DNA from: Hormiphora californensis
Taxonomy: Eukaryota > Ctenophora > Tentaculata > Cydippida > Pleurobrachiidae
NCBI GenBank assembly: GCA_020137815.1
Contig: CM035350.1
Coordinates: 9,641,241-9,705,240 of the forward strand
Reading direction: 5' to 3'
DNA: 64,000 nt
Part shown: one piece after another, positions 41,013-59,821 of the stretch
Layout of the letters: every line of letters starts with the position of its first letter
Position numbering within the stretch: position 1 is the first letter of the stretch
The notes under the pieces: generated by a model
What the model saw: only the letters and a program-made list of their open reading frames with translations
What the model was told of the DNA's origin: nothing
Databases searched by the model: none
Program-made: the position numbers and the translations under genes

Positions 41013-42610
41013 ATGGCAGGTATTATGGGGAGAAAACTACAAGCTAAGCTTGCTGATGCCATGTCGAAACGAAGTCACTGTAAGTGCTTTATCGTGTTGT
41101 AATATCTTTTAACTTTTTAGCGGGACCAAGTTGTTTCCATGTCAGATACTTAATTCACAAATCAATCTCCCTGCCTGAGGTCAATTAATCCCCCCTCCCC
41201 CAGTTTCGAGAGAGGAGGTAGATCGATTGTTAACAATGTATTCTGCCCTGACGGCCGGTGGAACCAGATTGGACAGGAACAAGTTCCGAGATGTCCTTCA
41301 CAACACCTTTGACATGACTGATGATATTCTTATGGACAGAGGTACTAATTGTCATACAATTTGTAGCTTGTTATTGGTTTCCTAAACTTGAGTTTAATTT
41401 CAATATTACAAGATTCTATAATCTGCAACTAAATCCTGTGTTATTTCCAGTGTTCAGGGCCTTCGACAAGGACATGGATAGTTTTCTCAGCCAGGAGGAG
41501 TGGGTCCTCGGATTGTCTGTCTTCCTGAAGGGAACTCTGGAGGAGCGGGTGGCATACTGTTTCGATGTGTATGATATGAACAGTGATGGGTATATCAGTC
41601 GAGAGGAAATGTTTCAAATGCTCAAGAACTCGATGGTCAAGGTACTCAACGATTTGGTAATTCTGTGTGTCAAACACTATCACGTGTATATGTCATGTGT
41701 TCGGTGTATGTGCTTCACAGGTCATGCATGAAACTATGTCCGTGATGTTTCTTCTGAATACTCAATACGTATTTGCATGTGCTTGTTTGAGGCCGAACTC
41801 TTGATCTCTTATTCTTTAGAATTGCTACTAAAACACAAACTGTGCATAACAATTTCTTCCCCTCTCTCCGTTCTACAATCTACCTAGAGTATAAGATTAG
41901 CTCTAATACGAGACCCCCTTTCTCTCCTGCAGCAAACAACAGAAGAGGACCCCGACGAGGGAATCAAGGATATTGTGGAACTTGTCCTCAAGAAAATGGT
42001 GAGTCACAAAGACATCCATTGTAGGAGTGAGTCTGTTTGTCACCAAACATATTGCATTAGAACGTGTAACAAATCCTGAAAATTATCGGTTGGGTGACCG
42101 GAGCGAGAAATGGGGTATGTAATTCTTAGCATTGAGAATTGTGTTTGTTAATCTCACAAGCAGAGTGTGTATCCACTGTGCTTCTTCCAAGCATGGCAAC
42201 TGCAGTACAGAATTAATAACACTCCACGGGAGGTCACATTTTCATTATAGACATTAGAGTCAGCATTCAATCAACACTCGATCTTACTGCCACCCACTGT
42301 TATACAGGTAGTGTTAATCCCGACCCTTGCAGGACCACGATCACGATAACCGCCTATCAATGGATGATTTTATGAAGAGCGTCAAAGAGGAAGATCTATT
42401 GTTGGAAGCTTTCGGACCTTGTCTTCCCGATACCAAGGTAATGTGATTCTGGCCATGGACAGTAGAAATACGCTCTTATTTATATCTACTTGATCTTGTT
42501 GATAAACCACTTTACTTCTAACCATTAATCTACTTCAGTATCGAGAAAAGTTCCTCGCGGATTTGGAATCTGGCAATGTTGATATTGATGTGTCCCAGGC
42601 TAAGAGCTGA
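41013..42610 (+). CDS. EFCAB1: Calaxin (EF-hand calcium-binding protein of motile cilia)
   Basis: Six exons: 41013-41079, 41204-41341, 41451-41641, 41933-41998, 42333-42437, 42539-42610; 212 residues, close to the vertebrate length. Signature stretches: [23 protein letters not shown]-like [41 protein letters not shown] and [12 protein letters not shown]. Three EF-hand loops are visible: [24 protein letters not shown] and [12 protein letters not shown]. Calaxin is known as a calcium sensor on outer dynein arms of cilia and sperm flagella. AATAAA at about 42736 is a plausible poly(A) signal. High confidence in orthology from the conserved C-terminal [11 protein letters not shown] and length. 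Confidence 0.93.
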
Positions 42611-43297
42611 ACCAACTAATTATCATATGAAGATATTTTATAATACGCGAGGGACTGAGAAAGATAAGAAAGATAGGGACTGTATTGTTCAGATGATTTG
42701 TGTAAATAATATGCAATTTAATTCAGAACTCTAAAACAATAAAACATTCGTCGTCAGGCTCATAGGCCACGGAAACACAAAACACGACGTAACGCGCAAC
42801 ACCGAACGATCCTCTCGTGGACAGCATCGCGCGTTGTCCATCAGTTGCCATAACGACGCGCTTTGACCGCGCAAATTCAGCGCCGCGCTTACAATTCTTG
42901 GCCGTGCAGCGCCGCGCATATTAAATTTTAAAAACGGGATGAAACCAAAACCAGATTTTAGTTTTTTTCGCGCATTTCCGGCGGAAATCTTCCGCTCTTC
43001 GCTGGTCGTTTCTGGGCGGCATATGCGTGCCCAATCACTTATTCTGTTAAATCTTAGCCTGGCAATTGAATCTGCATTAATAATATTTAAAAAAAGCGTT
43101 AAAATTTTGATTTAAAACATAATTTTCAAGAAAAAGTCGCTAAAATCATACACTTTAAATATAGCTTGAACACTATCTAGTGATTTTTCTTGTTACTCCT
43201 TTAAGGAAATAAAATGGATGCTGAATACTGGTTGCAGTACGAATAAAGGTCTTATATTAGGAGGATCCGACAAAAAAAACATCCACAAGAACTCGCA
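42611..43297. other. Intergenic, GC-rich then AT-rich
   Basis: Bases 42760-42920 are CpG-rich with several GCGCG blocks, then AT-rich to the next gene. It may hold the promoter of the GT92 gene; no specific element identified. Confidence 0.55.
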
Positions 43298-44459
43298 ATG
43301 AACTGTTACAGAATCCGACCCTCCCACCTCGTCGTATTAGCCTTGATCGGGTTCTACATTTTCATGGTAGACATCAAGTTCTTGTTAAAGGGCGAATATG
43401 CCTCTGAAGATCTGATGTCGATGTGCAACAAACGGCACAATTACCCATTATCTATCACCAGTATCACCAAGAATTCTGGTGCTTATATTAGAGAGTGGCT
43501 GGAGTACCACATTCTACAGGGAGTAGACCACTTTTATCTGCTCGACAACCAGTCTACAGACAATCTGAGGGAGGTACTCCAGCCTTACATAGAGCAGGGA
43601 CTAGTAACTCGGATCCCTTGGGAGGACGGGGAGTATAGGGACGCCAAGCTATATAAAGCCCTCAACACTCAACAGAAGGGTATCGTGTATGCGCTCAGTT
43701 TGTATGGCTGTAACTCCCAGTGGACTGCACTAATTGATGACGACGAGTTCCTTCTTCCTAAGGGTGATCGAACAATCAAAACGATTCTCAATGATTATGT
43801 AGAGTATGGTGGGTTGGCTGTTGGTTGGGCCTGGTTTGGGAGTAACAACCACACAGTGAAACCAGACTCTCTTGTCATTGAGGCCTACACAAAGCGCCGT
43901 GCTGAGCTGGACATTCTCTACAAGGCAATCATTCAGCCTCGGTATTTCAAGCGGCTGAAAGTGATTCATTATCCGGTCATGGATTCGGAGCACGCTCTTG
44001 TCACAGGAGCATTTTAACGTTGTTTCAACTCTACCCGAGCATATACATGGGATGGCATACACACTCAACAAACCCACCAGCGACTTTATCCAGGTAAATT
44101 CACCCCTTGATAACAGATAATTAACATGACGTGTCCCTAACTTGGGTGTTTAGTACACAATGTAAGGGACAGAGACACGCTATAACCACCACCACACATT
44201 GTTTCATATTGTGAAGTTTCATCACCCTCTTCTTCACAAAATACCTAATAGGTAGTCACTACCTATTCTATTGCAGGTGAACCATTACAAAGTGAAAAGT
44301 CGCCAAGAGTGGCTGGAGAGGGTGGGCAGTAGGGGAGCCTCGGCTGGTCCCAGATGGAGGGACAGTGTTAAGGATTTCTTAAAGTGGGACTATAATGATG
44401 TCATCGATCTCGATATCCTTAAATTCCTCCCGGCACTAAAGAAGCGGCTTGTTTCTTAA
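43298..44459 (+). CDS. Glycosyltransferase family 92 (DUF23) protein, with a frame break
   Basis: Exon 1 43298-44093 and exon 2 44277-44459. The protein has an N-terminal membrane anchor (LVVLALIGFYIFMVDI), as in type II Golgi enzymes, then SITKNSGAYIREWLEYHILQ, GVDHFYLLDNQSTDN, the nucleotide-sugar/metal motif ALIDDDEFLLP and C-terminal VNHYKVKSRQEWLER. Family members transfer galactose to glycans. The open frame stops at 44015-44017, after which the next frame continues with family-like sequence into exon 2. Either one extra T in the TTTT run at 44012-44015 causes a frameshift, or GTCATG...CACAG (43976-44006) is a 31-bp intron. The first is simpler. It could be a recent pseudogene or a base-calling error. 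Confidence 0.82.
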
Positions 44460-44927
44460 CCAGGGGGGACTGATCTGAGCTGAGAGAGAAAGAGAGGGCG
44501 AATGAGTGAGTGAGTGAGAGTGAGTGATAGTGCGTTTTATTTGTGTAATATGTTTAATTTTATATCAAATAATATATCTTTTGAATTATGATATGACCTA
44601 GCCTGAGTTTTTATGACAGGATGACAAGGACTAGGTATTTTATATCAATACAGTAGTAACAGAAGTCTAGCCCGCTAAAAATAATTCCCCGGACTGACAA
44701 ATGGAGAAATAATTTATTGATGACCTCTAAATTCTATTGGACTTACAGTTACTGAACTAAGATAATAAATACTTTACTTTTCCTAGGTTTAGAAATGGGT
44801 CCAATCCAAGAAATTCGACACAATATCTTCACTACAAGACACATAACATACATACCTTATCCCATAACCAACTACCTTCCCCTTTCTAGTTAATGTACAA
44901 CTAGTGGATTAGCCCCGTTCACACAAT
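44460..44927. other. Intergenic between GT92 gene and SERINC
   Basis: Contains GAGTGAGTGA repeats at about 44500-44530 and AT-rich DNA. No gene seen. Confidence 0.6.
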
Positions 44928-50685
<5,758 letters not shown>

Positions 50686-51507
50686 GTAAGTTACTACACA
50701 TGATGTATGCTTGTCTGTGTATACACGTGTGAGAGTTGTGTAGACTGTAATTGAGAGATACTCAGAGAGACAGGTCTCTGACTACTGAGGGAATTATAGT
50801 ACATGTGGGTAATTATGTTTCGTGTGTATTTACCTAACCCGCTTATTTTTTCAGATTTTCCATCCTGAAGAAAGGAAAGAAGTGAAGAACGAGGATAGAG
50901 AGAAAGAGGGAAGGAGAGAAGGAGTGATTGTTTGTTATAGACATTGTGTATTTTTCTAACACCAGAGGCGGATGTACATTATTGTAAAAGACACTGCGAG
51001 TTGCTGCTGTTAGTTGTGTTTGAGAGATTTTACTTTGAACTAAAGACAATACACATCGTAGAATACACATGGTATTACACATGGTAGAAAGAGAGCTGCT
51101 ATTGTTGCTTAATTATAAACCACCCGAAATACCACATTTGTTAGTTCGTCTTTATCCATATACACCATAGCCCAGTACACATGTATCACATGTACCAGTG
51201 TATCACGTCTCAATACACGGATTAAAAACACACACATTGTGTGTTGTCTGCCAAGTCACTGTGTTTACACAATAACAAGTGTGTGTGTGTATGTGTGTGT
51301 ATGTGTGTGTATGTGACTGTACACGTGTTATGATAATGATAGTGTGATATAATTGTAATATCCCCCCTTCAATTAGTTCACTTCTACAAAATAACGTCTC
51401 CTCAAAGTGTCTATCCTGCAATTCTAACTACAACACAATGTATAACCCCGGCTCCCTCTCCCAGCGAACACACTAGCCAGCTGCTCTCTCCCTCTCCAGC
51501 AGTTACC
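50686..51507. other. SERINC 3' UTR and DDX1 upstream region
   Basis: A probable SERINC 3'-UTR intron (50686-50854) is followed by UTR sequence. A (GTGTGTAT)n tract lies at about 51280-51312. The sequence up to the DDX1 ATG at 51508 would contain its promoter and 5' UTR; no motif claimed. Confidence 0.6.
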
Positions 51508-54500
51508 ATGTCTGCCTTCGAGGAACTTGGCATAATGCCAGAGATTTGTGGAGCGCTGGAGAACATGGACTGGCTGCTACCAACTGATGTCCAGCAGGAA
51601 GCCATCCCCTTGATTCTTGGTGGAGGTGATGTGCTCATGGCCGCTGAGACGGGGAGCGGGAAAACAGGGGCCTTCTGTTTACCTGTCATACAGATTGTAC
51701 ATGAAACTAAAACCGAAGGTAAACCCCATAGATCTTGTAGAGATTGTATTGAATCGAAGTTCGATTCGAACCATCTGACATGATAATATGAAAAGTACTG
51801 TCGTCCAATAGCATCAGTACATATTGGGGGCTTGGAGTACCGGGAGTTAATCCTCTAATTTCCCACACAGGTCCCGGCCAGAAGAAAAAGAATAGTGGTG
51901 GTGGTAGCTTTGCGATGAGTACTACAGACAGGGACCCTGCATTCGAGATAAAGGGAGTGGATGTTCAAAACCCTGATCAGTATCGGTGGCAGGGAGGGAG
52001 ATCAGAGAGGGGTGTGCTATCTGGGAAACACTACTACGAAGTTACAATAACTGATAATGGACTGTGTAGGATCGGGTTTGCTACTGCAGATGCCTTCCAG
52101 GAACTAGGCAAGGATGCGTTCGGGTTTGGGTTCGGTGGCACAGGCAAAAAGAGCAATTCTGGCCGGTTTGATACGTATGGAAGTTCGTTTGGTAAAGGAG
52201 ATGTAATGGGATGTTTTATCGATCTTGAGGAGAACACGATAGCTTACTCTAAAAACGGCCGCTTCTTCGACATAGCTTTTGATATCCCAGGGAGTCTCCA
52301 GGGGGAGGCATTCTTCGTTGCATGCACGCTGAAGAACTCTTCTCTCACATTTAACTTTGGGGAGAGTGGACCCTTCAAACATCCTCCTGGGTTCGGATAT
52401 CAGCCCATCTGTAAAGCAACACATGTAGCGACTAACAAGAAGCAGGCCAGAAAGAGGACGGGTCCAATGGCTATCATCTTGGAGCCAAGTAGGGAGTTGG
52501 CCGAACAGACTCACAACCAGATCAACCTTTTCAAGGGTGGGTTGGATTTGAAGAGTGGTGTTGTGATGGGCGGTACACCGGTTAAGGACCAGGTTGCGAT
52601 GTTGGAGAGGGGTGTTGACCTACTGACGGGTACCCCGGGGAGATTGCAAGATCTCATTGATACTGGCCATCTGAAACTGGATAACGTGAGGTTCTTTATC
52701 CTAGATGAGGCGGACGGGTTGCTACAAAATGATTGCAAGAATCTCATCCTCAAGATGTATGATACCTTTGATAAGTTGATCGATGGTAAGAGGTTACAAG
52801 CTGGTGGTTTGTTCTGCAACCCTTCCATAACTATGACGTCAAGAAGCTCGCTAATGAAATAATGCACTTCCCGACCTGGGTAGACCTGAAGGGTGCAGAT
52901 GTGGTTGCAGAGACGGTTCCATCATGTCATCTGTAAGGTAGATCCAGTGGCGGATAGATCATGGTACTACAGGACCGGGGGGTAAAGGTAAAAACTGATG
53001 GAGTCCACCAGAGGGATGACCTGAGTCAGCGGGATCTGTCCCTGTCTGAGGCGACCAAGCTGCTGAAAGCTAAATATCTCCTGGCTGCCGTTGACAAACT
53101 GAAGCATGGAACAATGCATTATTTTCTGCCGGACCAAGATTGATTGTGATAACTTGGAGAGGTACCTGAGGAAGATTGATGCGGAGAAGTACAGCTGTAC
53201 CTGTCCTTCACTGGTGATAGACGGCCCAATGAGAGATCAGCTAACTTGCAATCGTTCAAGGATGGCAAAGCGAAGTTTCTAATCTGTACTGATGTAGCTG
53301 CAAGGGGAATCGATGTCAAGGGGATTCCTTTTGTTATTAATTACACCCTTCCAGATGAGACACTGAGTTTCATACATCGAACCGGTTAGTTAGTACCTAG
53401 TTAGTAACTAGTTTGTACCTAGTAGACCCCCACTGATCTACCTGATCGTTATCTGAGGGTGTTATAACCTACCCCTCTCCACCACCCTCTCACAACCACC
53501 CTCTCACAACCACCCTCTCACAACCACCCTCTCACAACCACCCTCTCACAACCACCCTCTCACAACCACCCTCTCACAACCACCCTCTCACAACCACCCT
53601 CTCACAAGTCACAACCACCCTCTCACAACCCCCCCCCCCTCAGGTCGTGTGGGTCGGGCAGAGAGGATGGGTCTTGCTATCTCCCTGTGTAGTACTGTTA
53701 AGGAGAAGGTGTGGTATCACAGCAACTGTAGCAACAGGGGTAAAGGGTGCTATAACACTCATCTAACTGAGCATGGTGGCTGCTGTATCTGGTATGACGA
53801 GGGTAAATGTCTCAAGTGAGTAGTGTAGGGTGATACACATAGTGATACGTTAAATTGGTTGTATTGTGTGTATTGCACATTTATTGAGACGTTATTGTGT
53901 GTGTGTGTGTGTGTTTGTCCCTACTAAAAACGGAAGTAATGTACAACTGCTAAGTAATTATAAGTGGAATTATTACAACAATTACTGCACCATGTGTTAT
54001 ACACTGTTGTCCACCTGTATGTATCTGACAATGAAGTACACCTGTGATGTGGAACTGAGCATGTAATATGAGACATATACACTGCGATTATCACCAGACA
54101 TGTCCATCTCTTTTTCATTGTCTCAGACAGACGTGTGATCATTCTTTCATTTGTTCTTGCTCCCCCTCTCACTATCTCTCAAGACAGTATTACATACGGG
54201 ATCCCGTATAATCGGACTCTACGTATAATACATCTTCTTCAGGGATCTAGAGGATTATATTGATCATACCCTGCCCCTCGTGGACGCTTCTTTTTCAATT
54301 CCAGTTAACGAATTTGACGGTAAGACCATTAGTATTTTGTGCTATCAGAAACAACTTGACAGTTACTCATAACTTGAGTCGCCTGTCACAGTGTCCTCGC
54401 TCGTATGAACGATTCAACTCATAACTCCAGATGTGCATCAGATGAGTGTGATCAAATGTTCAGAGTTAGCGAGGTTTTGTTTACACCGGACTGTGTAAGA

Positions 54501-54803
54501 CGGAACGCGCGGAGCCCGCCTTTCAGAGTATCAGCAGTGTAGCGTTTGCGGCGCGTACATTTGGCTTATTTTTAGGGCAGGCCCGAATTCTCCAGGTTAA
54601 ATCACCTGATGTGTGATGTCATTTACCTTCCCTAATAATCACACTATGTTTCAGGTAAAGTTACGTATGGGGAGAGGAGGAAAGCAGGAGGTGGAGGGGT
54701 CACCTATCAAGGCCATGCATTGGAAATTGCTGCAAGTGTCGCAGAACTTTATGAGCTAGAAAAACAATGTCAAACCGCGTATATGTCGCTGAAAGTTGTG
54801 TAG
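51508..54803 (+). CDS. DDX1: DEAD-box RNA helicase DDX1 (with SPRY insert), frame disrupted
   Basis: Exons 51508-51718, 51871-53384, 53644-53815, 54243-54319, 54655-54803. Helicase motifs: [17 protein letters not shown] (Q-motif region), [12 protein letters not shown] (Walker A), [30 protein letters not shown] and [13 protein letters not shown]. Between motif I and Ia is the SPRY domain ([34 protein letters not shown]), unique to DDX1. C-terminal [19 protein letters not shown] is DDX1-typical. Known roles: RNA processing, tRNA ligase complex, RNA granules. From about 52795 to 53215 at least five small indels shift the frame (near 52798, 52827, 52920, 52965-52980, 53104, 53200), though the encoded pieces ([38 protein letters not shown]) remain recognisable in successive frames. 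Elsewhere exons and splice sites are intact. Pseudogene or assembly error cannot be told apart from this sequence. Confidence 0.9.
53478..53640 (+). repeat. 14-bp CCACCCTCTCACAA minisatellite before a DDX1 acceptor
   Basis: About 11 copies lead into the polypyrimidine tract CCCCCCCCCTCAG at 53643. Confidence 0.93.
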
Positions 54804-55246
54804 GGGTTTTAATTCAACATATTCTTCTCAGATAAAACAAATAAAGTTCATCAATTATTATTATTAGGGTCGCCCCATCACACTGCCCTCTCCTCTCGGC
54901 CCCTTTAGGACCACCCCTAACTCAACAAGCACTTTCGAGTATCAATCGGGGCGACCCTATTTAGGCATGGGGATTCTTCTCCTGGCAGGCCAATGCTCTG
55001 ACCGCTGTTCTCGCACGAAATGAGAATGGGGTCAATGCTCTGGCAGTTCCTCTCAATGTATGAAACACAAGGCTACCCTGTAAACAATTATACTGGGTAC
55101 CAAGACTCCCACCAAGTCATCTCCTCTCTGTCATTCGTCCAATTTACAACGTCTCTACATCCTGTAATTTATCTCTCTCACAGTCACTAAGTTAGATTCT
55201 TCCTTGCCTCGTCAGTCCAATAAGATTGTAACTCTCTGTTCATCTC
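54804..55246. other. Convergent intergenic region DDX1/TGF-beta
   Basis: AATAAA at about 54839 is a plausible DDX1 poly(A) signal. 54866-54960 has GGGTCGCCCC and GGGGCGACCC facing each other, a possible short inverted element. Nothing else seen. Confidence 0.6.
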
Positions 55247-57324
55247 TCACTTGCATCCACACTCAGTCAATACAATGTTCGGCAGCACTAGGACATCTGC
55301 CCCGCCTCTATCCCGTACTAACACCTTGAGATCCCGCATTTTGGAGGGGCTGCAACACAGGTGTTTATCAGGCATGAGGAGAGAGTGATGATGCTGCTCC
55401 ATCCACAGTTTACCACACTCGCCAAGACACAATCCGGCGTTAAAGTACCGGGGCTCAATCACTATCCTCTCCAAACCCAGTTCTGCAAAGGTAATGTAGT
55501 GCTCCTTGTAGCAACATCGGTTGGGGTATTGAGTACACACTTGGGAGGAATACCTCTTTTGTCGGTAGTTTAGTCCCCCTCCTCCCTGTCCCGCGTGTGT
55601 GAGGGGTATACGAAGTGTGATGAATGGGGATAAAGCATGGCCATCACATACCACAAGACCTTCATTTGTGTGTGGGTTCTCTGTCCATTGTCTCCAAATG
55701 GACCGAATATCATTAGATGTTATCTTCCTTCCTGACCTCCTTATTCTCAGGTTGGACCCGTGATGAAGGGTCGCCTCAAATCCAGGATACAGGGGTGTTG
55801 TGTCATCAGGCGTCCACTGGTACCCAATACATGAGCAGTTGATTCTATCTGTAAAGGAATACATCAAGTTGGTAAGCATGTTTCAAATTCAATACTTTTG
55901 CTTTTGACTATGTTGAGAAAGGGGTTACAAGAATAGTATCTCAGAAGGTGCAATGGAATAGTTGAGCAAATACTTACTGGAAGTAGGGAATAACATGCGT
56001 TCCTTGTATTTGGGTTTGGTAACAGGTCTGTCACTCCCCTCCCACTGATAACTATCTTCTTCCTCCTCCTGTAGAACATGGAGTTAGACTAGTAAGAGAG
56101 TTAGGGAGAGATTAAGAAAGAGATAGTGAGAGAGAGAGATACAGAGATTAGACTGGGAGGGGGCATATTTAAATCCCAAGCAGATAAACTCAATGTGACT
56201 CATGGTTGTATGAACTATAAATATAATTTTGGGTCGCTGGGATCGCTCCCACGCAGAATTAGAAACGGCTAGAGATATAGGCTACAGTGATTGTGAGGGA
56301 CCATATACTATTTTTGTCACGGTCGGTATAATATGACCTCCCACGCATTGAAAATAACCGCATGTATGAACGCTATGATAAAGTCGGATTTTTTGAAGTT
56401 GTCACCCCCCCTTTTCGTGCGCGGAATGTTTTTGTGTGTCACATCTGACATCACATGTTAACGTGTGGTGTGCGCGTCAAAATTGATAAATTTCACATAC
56501 GCTGTCATTTGGGGGTGACAACTTCAAAAAATCCGACTTTAGTTGACACTAAGATAAGATGAGAGTGGGCCGAAGCAGAATTGTACAAGATTGATATAGG
56601 CTAGGTAGTAGAGAATAGCTCTGAGAATTTTCCCGCTCTCAAAAGACAAATTCATCGCTGATCCTATATATATTATTGGTTACGAAGTCACCCCTTAATA
56701 TGGGGCGCTCGCGCGGTGGGGTAATTTCATTACCAATATATGTATATATGTTAGAAGAAGACACTTTCTCCTTGTGTGAATGAACTGTAAGCGAATAAGT
56801 CTCGAAGTAGCTTTTTAAATTCGCAACAATAACGAACACTAACCAGAAAAGCAGCCCGGGCTGTTTCTATCTGATCCTTGGAAAGGTTTTCTGAAGGATC
56901 CGATCCGTTTGTAGGAACTGATTTCAACTTCAACTTCGCCAGCAGTTGTATCTATGTAGGGAGATATGGGTTCATTTTCCAGGGAGGGGAATAACTTAAA
57001 AAAGTACCAATTTTCATGGAATGGCTATATCAAATTTCAGTCCTCACCAACATGACTGGCTGTAAGGCACTGGCAGTACTTCTTCCCGGCAACCCTCCCC
57101 CACACCGGCACCCTCCCCCACACCGGCACCCTCCCCACCCGGTAAAATATATCACTCACTAGAACGGCCTCCCTTTTTCTCTCCACCAGCTCCTGATAGG
57201 TGCAATCCACTGTTGGGTTCGTTTGGGCAGCAGTAGTTTGGGCACCAGTGGTAGTGGCAGCAGGAGGCGTCAGGCAGAGTGAGGGTAGTAACAGGGAGAC
57301 TGATAAAAGGAAACAACGGAACAT
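55247..57324 (-). CDS. TGF-beta superfamily ligand precursor
   Basis: Four exons: 57324-57160, 56951-56844, 56068-55978, 55848-55247; 321 residues. Signal peptide MFRCFLLSVSLLLPSLCL, then a Thr/Ala-rich stretch, and prodomain helix VERKREAVLIQLLAKLKLKS, which resembles the latency-associated region (KRxAIRxQILxKL). A furin site RQKR precedes the mature domain. The mature part has CCYKEHYITFAELGLERIV, RYFNAGLCLGEC, HLCCSPSKMRDLKVLV and the terminal CGC, giving the cystine-knot pattern. The prodomain is short. A secreted dimeric morphogen acting through serine/threonine-kinase receptors is expected. TGF-beta-like rather than BMP-like is suggested by the EEEED(S)Y segment and the prodomain start, but subgroup assignment is tentative. 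Confidence 0.92.
56381..56539. mobile_element. TA-flanked MITE family member, copy 2 (159 bp)
   Basis: Same termini as 38460-38611 (AAGTCGGATTTTTTGAAGTT and complement), TA at 56379-56380 and 56540-56541. It lies in a TGF-beta ligand intron. Confidence 0.9.
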
Positions 57325-57918
57325 ATTACTCCATGCAGCACTGAAAAAGGTAACTAGTGGAGGGTGGTACGCGTTGCCACACCCCTACAGCTGTAACATA
57401 CTGATACAGAGCGAAATGGGAAGACTTGTATCGAGAGATCTCTCCCTATCATCTTTCTCCTTCTCTCTATCTCACTTTCATCTCCCCCTCTCAGTCACTC
57501 TCTTTCTCTCTCACTCTCCTATTTCCCACACTTCACTGATCACAATGAAAAAGGAATGCCAAAGAGACCGAAAGTAGGCTTCAATTTTGAAGGAACTGAG
57601 AAAGGAGCATGATAATGAAAATAAACATGAAAATAGGGGACAGAATAGTTCAAGTTTTGATAAAAATTTACGTGGGCGGGGCCACCGTAACTCGAGGGGG
57701 GGGGGGTGGAGTGGAATAATTTTGTCCTAGCTAGCGTGTTTGTCAGCACGGTGTGGGTTATGCCGACTCCGCGACACATTGTGACAAACAGACGCACATG
57801 CTTCAAGTGTGTAACAATGTAACATTGTAGTAGCACGCAGCTCAGAGAAATATATACAGTCCTCACAAGGAGGGGAATCAAGAGCATATGAGAATGATGT
57901 ATTACAATCGACCCTCTC

Positions 57919-57989
<71 letters not shown>

Positions 57990-57995
57990 TCACTC

Positions 57996-58070
<75 letters not shown>

Positions 58071-58605
58071 TTCTCTCCCTAAATTCTCTCTCCTATCTTC
58101 AGTCATTCTAACTTTCTCGAACTCACTCATTTTTATTTCCCTCCCCCTCTCTATCACACATATATCTGACTCATCCAACACTCACTTAGCACACGTGTTA
58201 GTTCAAAATCTCTCTCCTCTCTCTCTTTCCCTCCCCTCTCTCACTCCTCTCTGTGCTGCGGTCAAAAGGAGTCACTCTGACAGACCACCAGTTCCCAGGG
58301 TTCATGCGATAAACAGTCAATCACAGTCACAAGAAACGGATTTATGGGGTACTCTAGGTTACACGTGAATTTGATTGGGAGCGGTGTCTTTGTGAAGATT
58401 TGGGGCGGGGCAGAGCTGAGAGCCTCCCAAATGAACCCAGGTCTCTCACATTCCTTCTCTCCCACACACTCTTTCCATCCTGTTATCAATCCTTCCTATG
58501 CAGATAGGATTACAACAGCGCTCCTACTATTGAGCCTCGATCTAGGCTATAACACATCACCTCGAGGTGATAGACCGAGACCAAAGACCAACTTAAAGAG
58601 AGACA

Positions 58606-58661
58606 TGTCTGGCGGCGCCTGATTTGACAGTGCGGCAAGATGGGGTCTGCGGTGCCAGACA
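58606..58661. repeat. CTGTCTGGCG short repeat, copy 4
   Basis: TGTCTGGCGGCGCC at the left and GCGGTGCCAGACA at the right form imperfect inverted ends, with GACAGTGCGGC inside. Confidence 0.65.
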
Positions 58662-59765
58662 GAGAGAGACAGAATTTGTTGAGTACTCAACAACAATGGA
58701 GTCTTGGAGAAAGAATACAGTGCCCTAAATACTGTATCGGTTACGTCAACATGTATAATTTGGATAACGTTATGTTATTCAAATTATAGTATCATGATGA
58801 TGTCATTAATAAGAGGCTACCATGCAGGGTGGACGGTGGTTACATAGACACGTTATTGCAAGATCGAAAGGCTGGGTGGTCGGAGAAGGCTATGACGGAT
58901 CCAATCTGCACTGCACAGGCCCACCTGTTACGTAACCCTTTGTAGTAGTAATATGTTCAGACACGATCATGAGAGAAAAATTGTCAAAGGGTCGTTTGAA
59001 TTTTTGAGATTTTTGTGGTTAAAATTGGCACAATTTTGGCGCCAATACTCAGTTTTTCGACATATTTTTTAACTTAAAACTGAATCATAATAGCAGTTTA
59101 GTAATTTAAATAGGTAGATTTCATGTTTTACCTTCACATTAACTTTTGTACTAGAACACAAGGAAAATTTCTGTTCAGAATTTTTATTTTTGGTAGAAAA
59201 ACACAAGGATTGTTTCTATTCCAAATTTTCGAATGGAAATTTTTCCTTTTTATGAGATTTTTGAGAAAAATTTGCGGGTTTTCCCCGAAAAATCGCAAAT
59301 TTGCCTCAAAAATCTCAAAAATCCCACGTTATTTAGCCAAAAATCGAAAATCTCAAAAATCCCAGCTACCCTGAAAATCGCCAATGAGGCATGAGATTCT
59401 TGCGGCAGGCCCCCCCCCATGTGTGGTCATTGTCACACATAATTATCCACCACTTGACGCCTAATATTACGCGGCGACCTGTTAGACAATTCCCAGATTT
59501 AGCCTAACCAGCCAATTATCACACTCACTGACTACCTTGTGCACTGCATCTCCCGAACAGCCCTGTGACACAATGTCAAACTCTCATTAGGGCTGGGGAG
59601 GGAGCCATATGTCAACAACGGCCACCATTTTACTTTTAGGAATTTGTTCCTCCCTATCGCCTATGCCACACTGAAGTACTATACCTTGGATTTGGTATAT
59701 TAGCACGGCCCAGGAGCTTCCCACACTTTGTTGAGTAACAACCCACACTACAATTGAGTTGCCGT

Positions 59766-59821
59766 TGTCAGACACGATCATGAGAGAGATATAATTTAAA
59801 AGAGGGGGTCGTGTCTGACAA
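59766..59821. repeat. Small hairpin with TTGTCAGACACGA arms
   Basis: TTGTCAGACACGATCATGAG and GTCGTGTCTGACAA face each other across 20 or so bases. A partial match CAGACACGATCATGAGAGA occurs at 58956-58974. Confidence 0.72.

Noticed and set aside
58262-58489. 75-residue minus-strand ORF (SSAPPQIFTKTPLP, NPFLVTVIDC)
   Set aside because: Composition is protein-like, but I found no convincing splice sites, start or family match, so it is mentioned only under the region.
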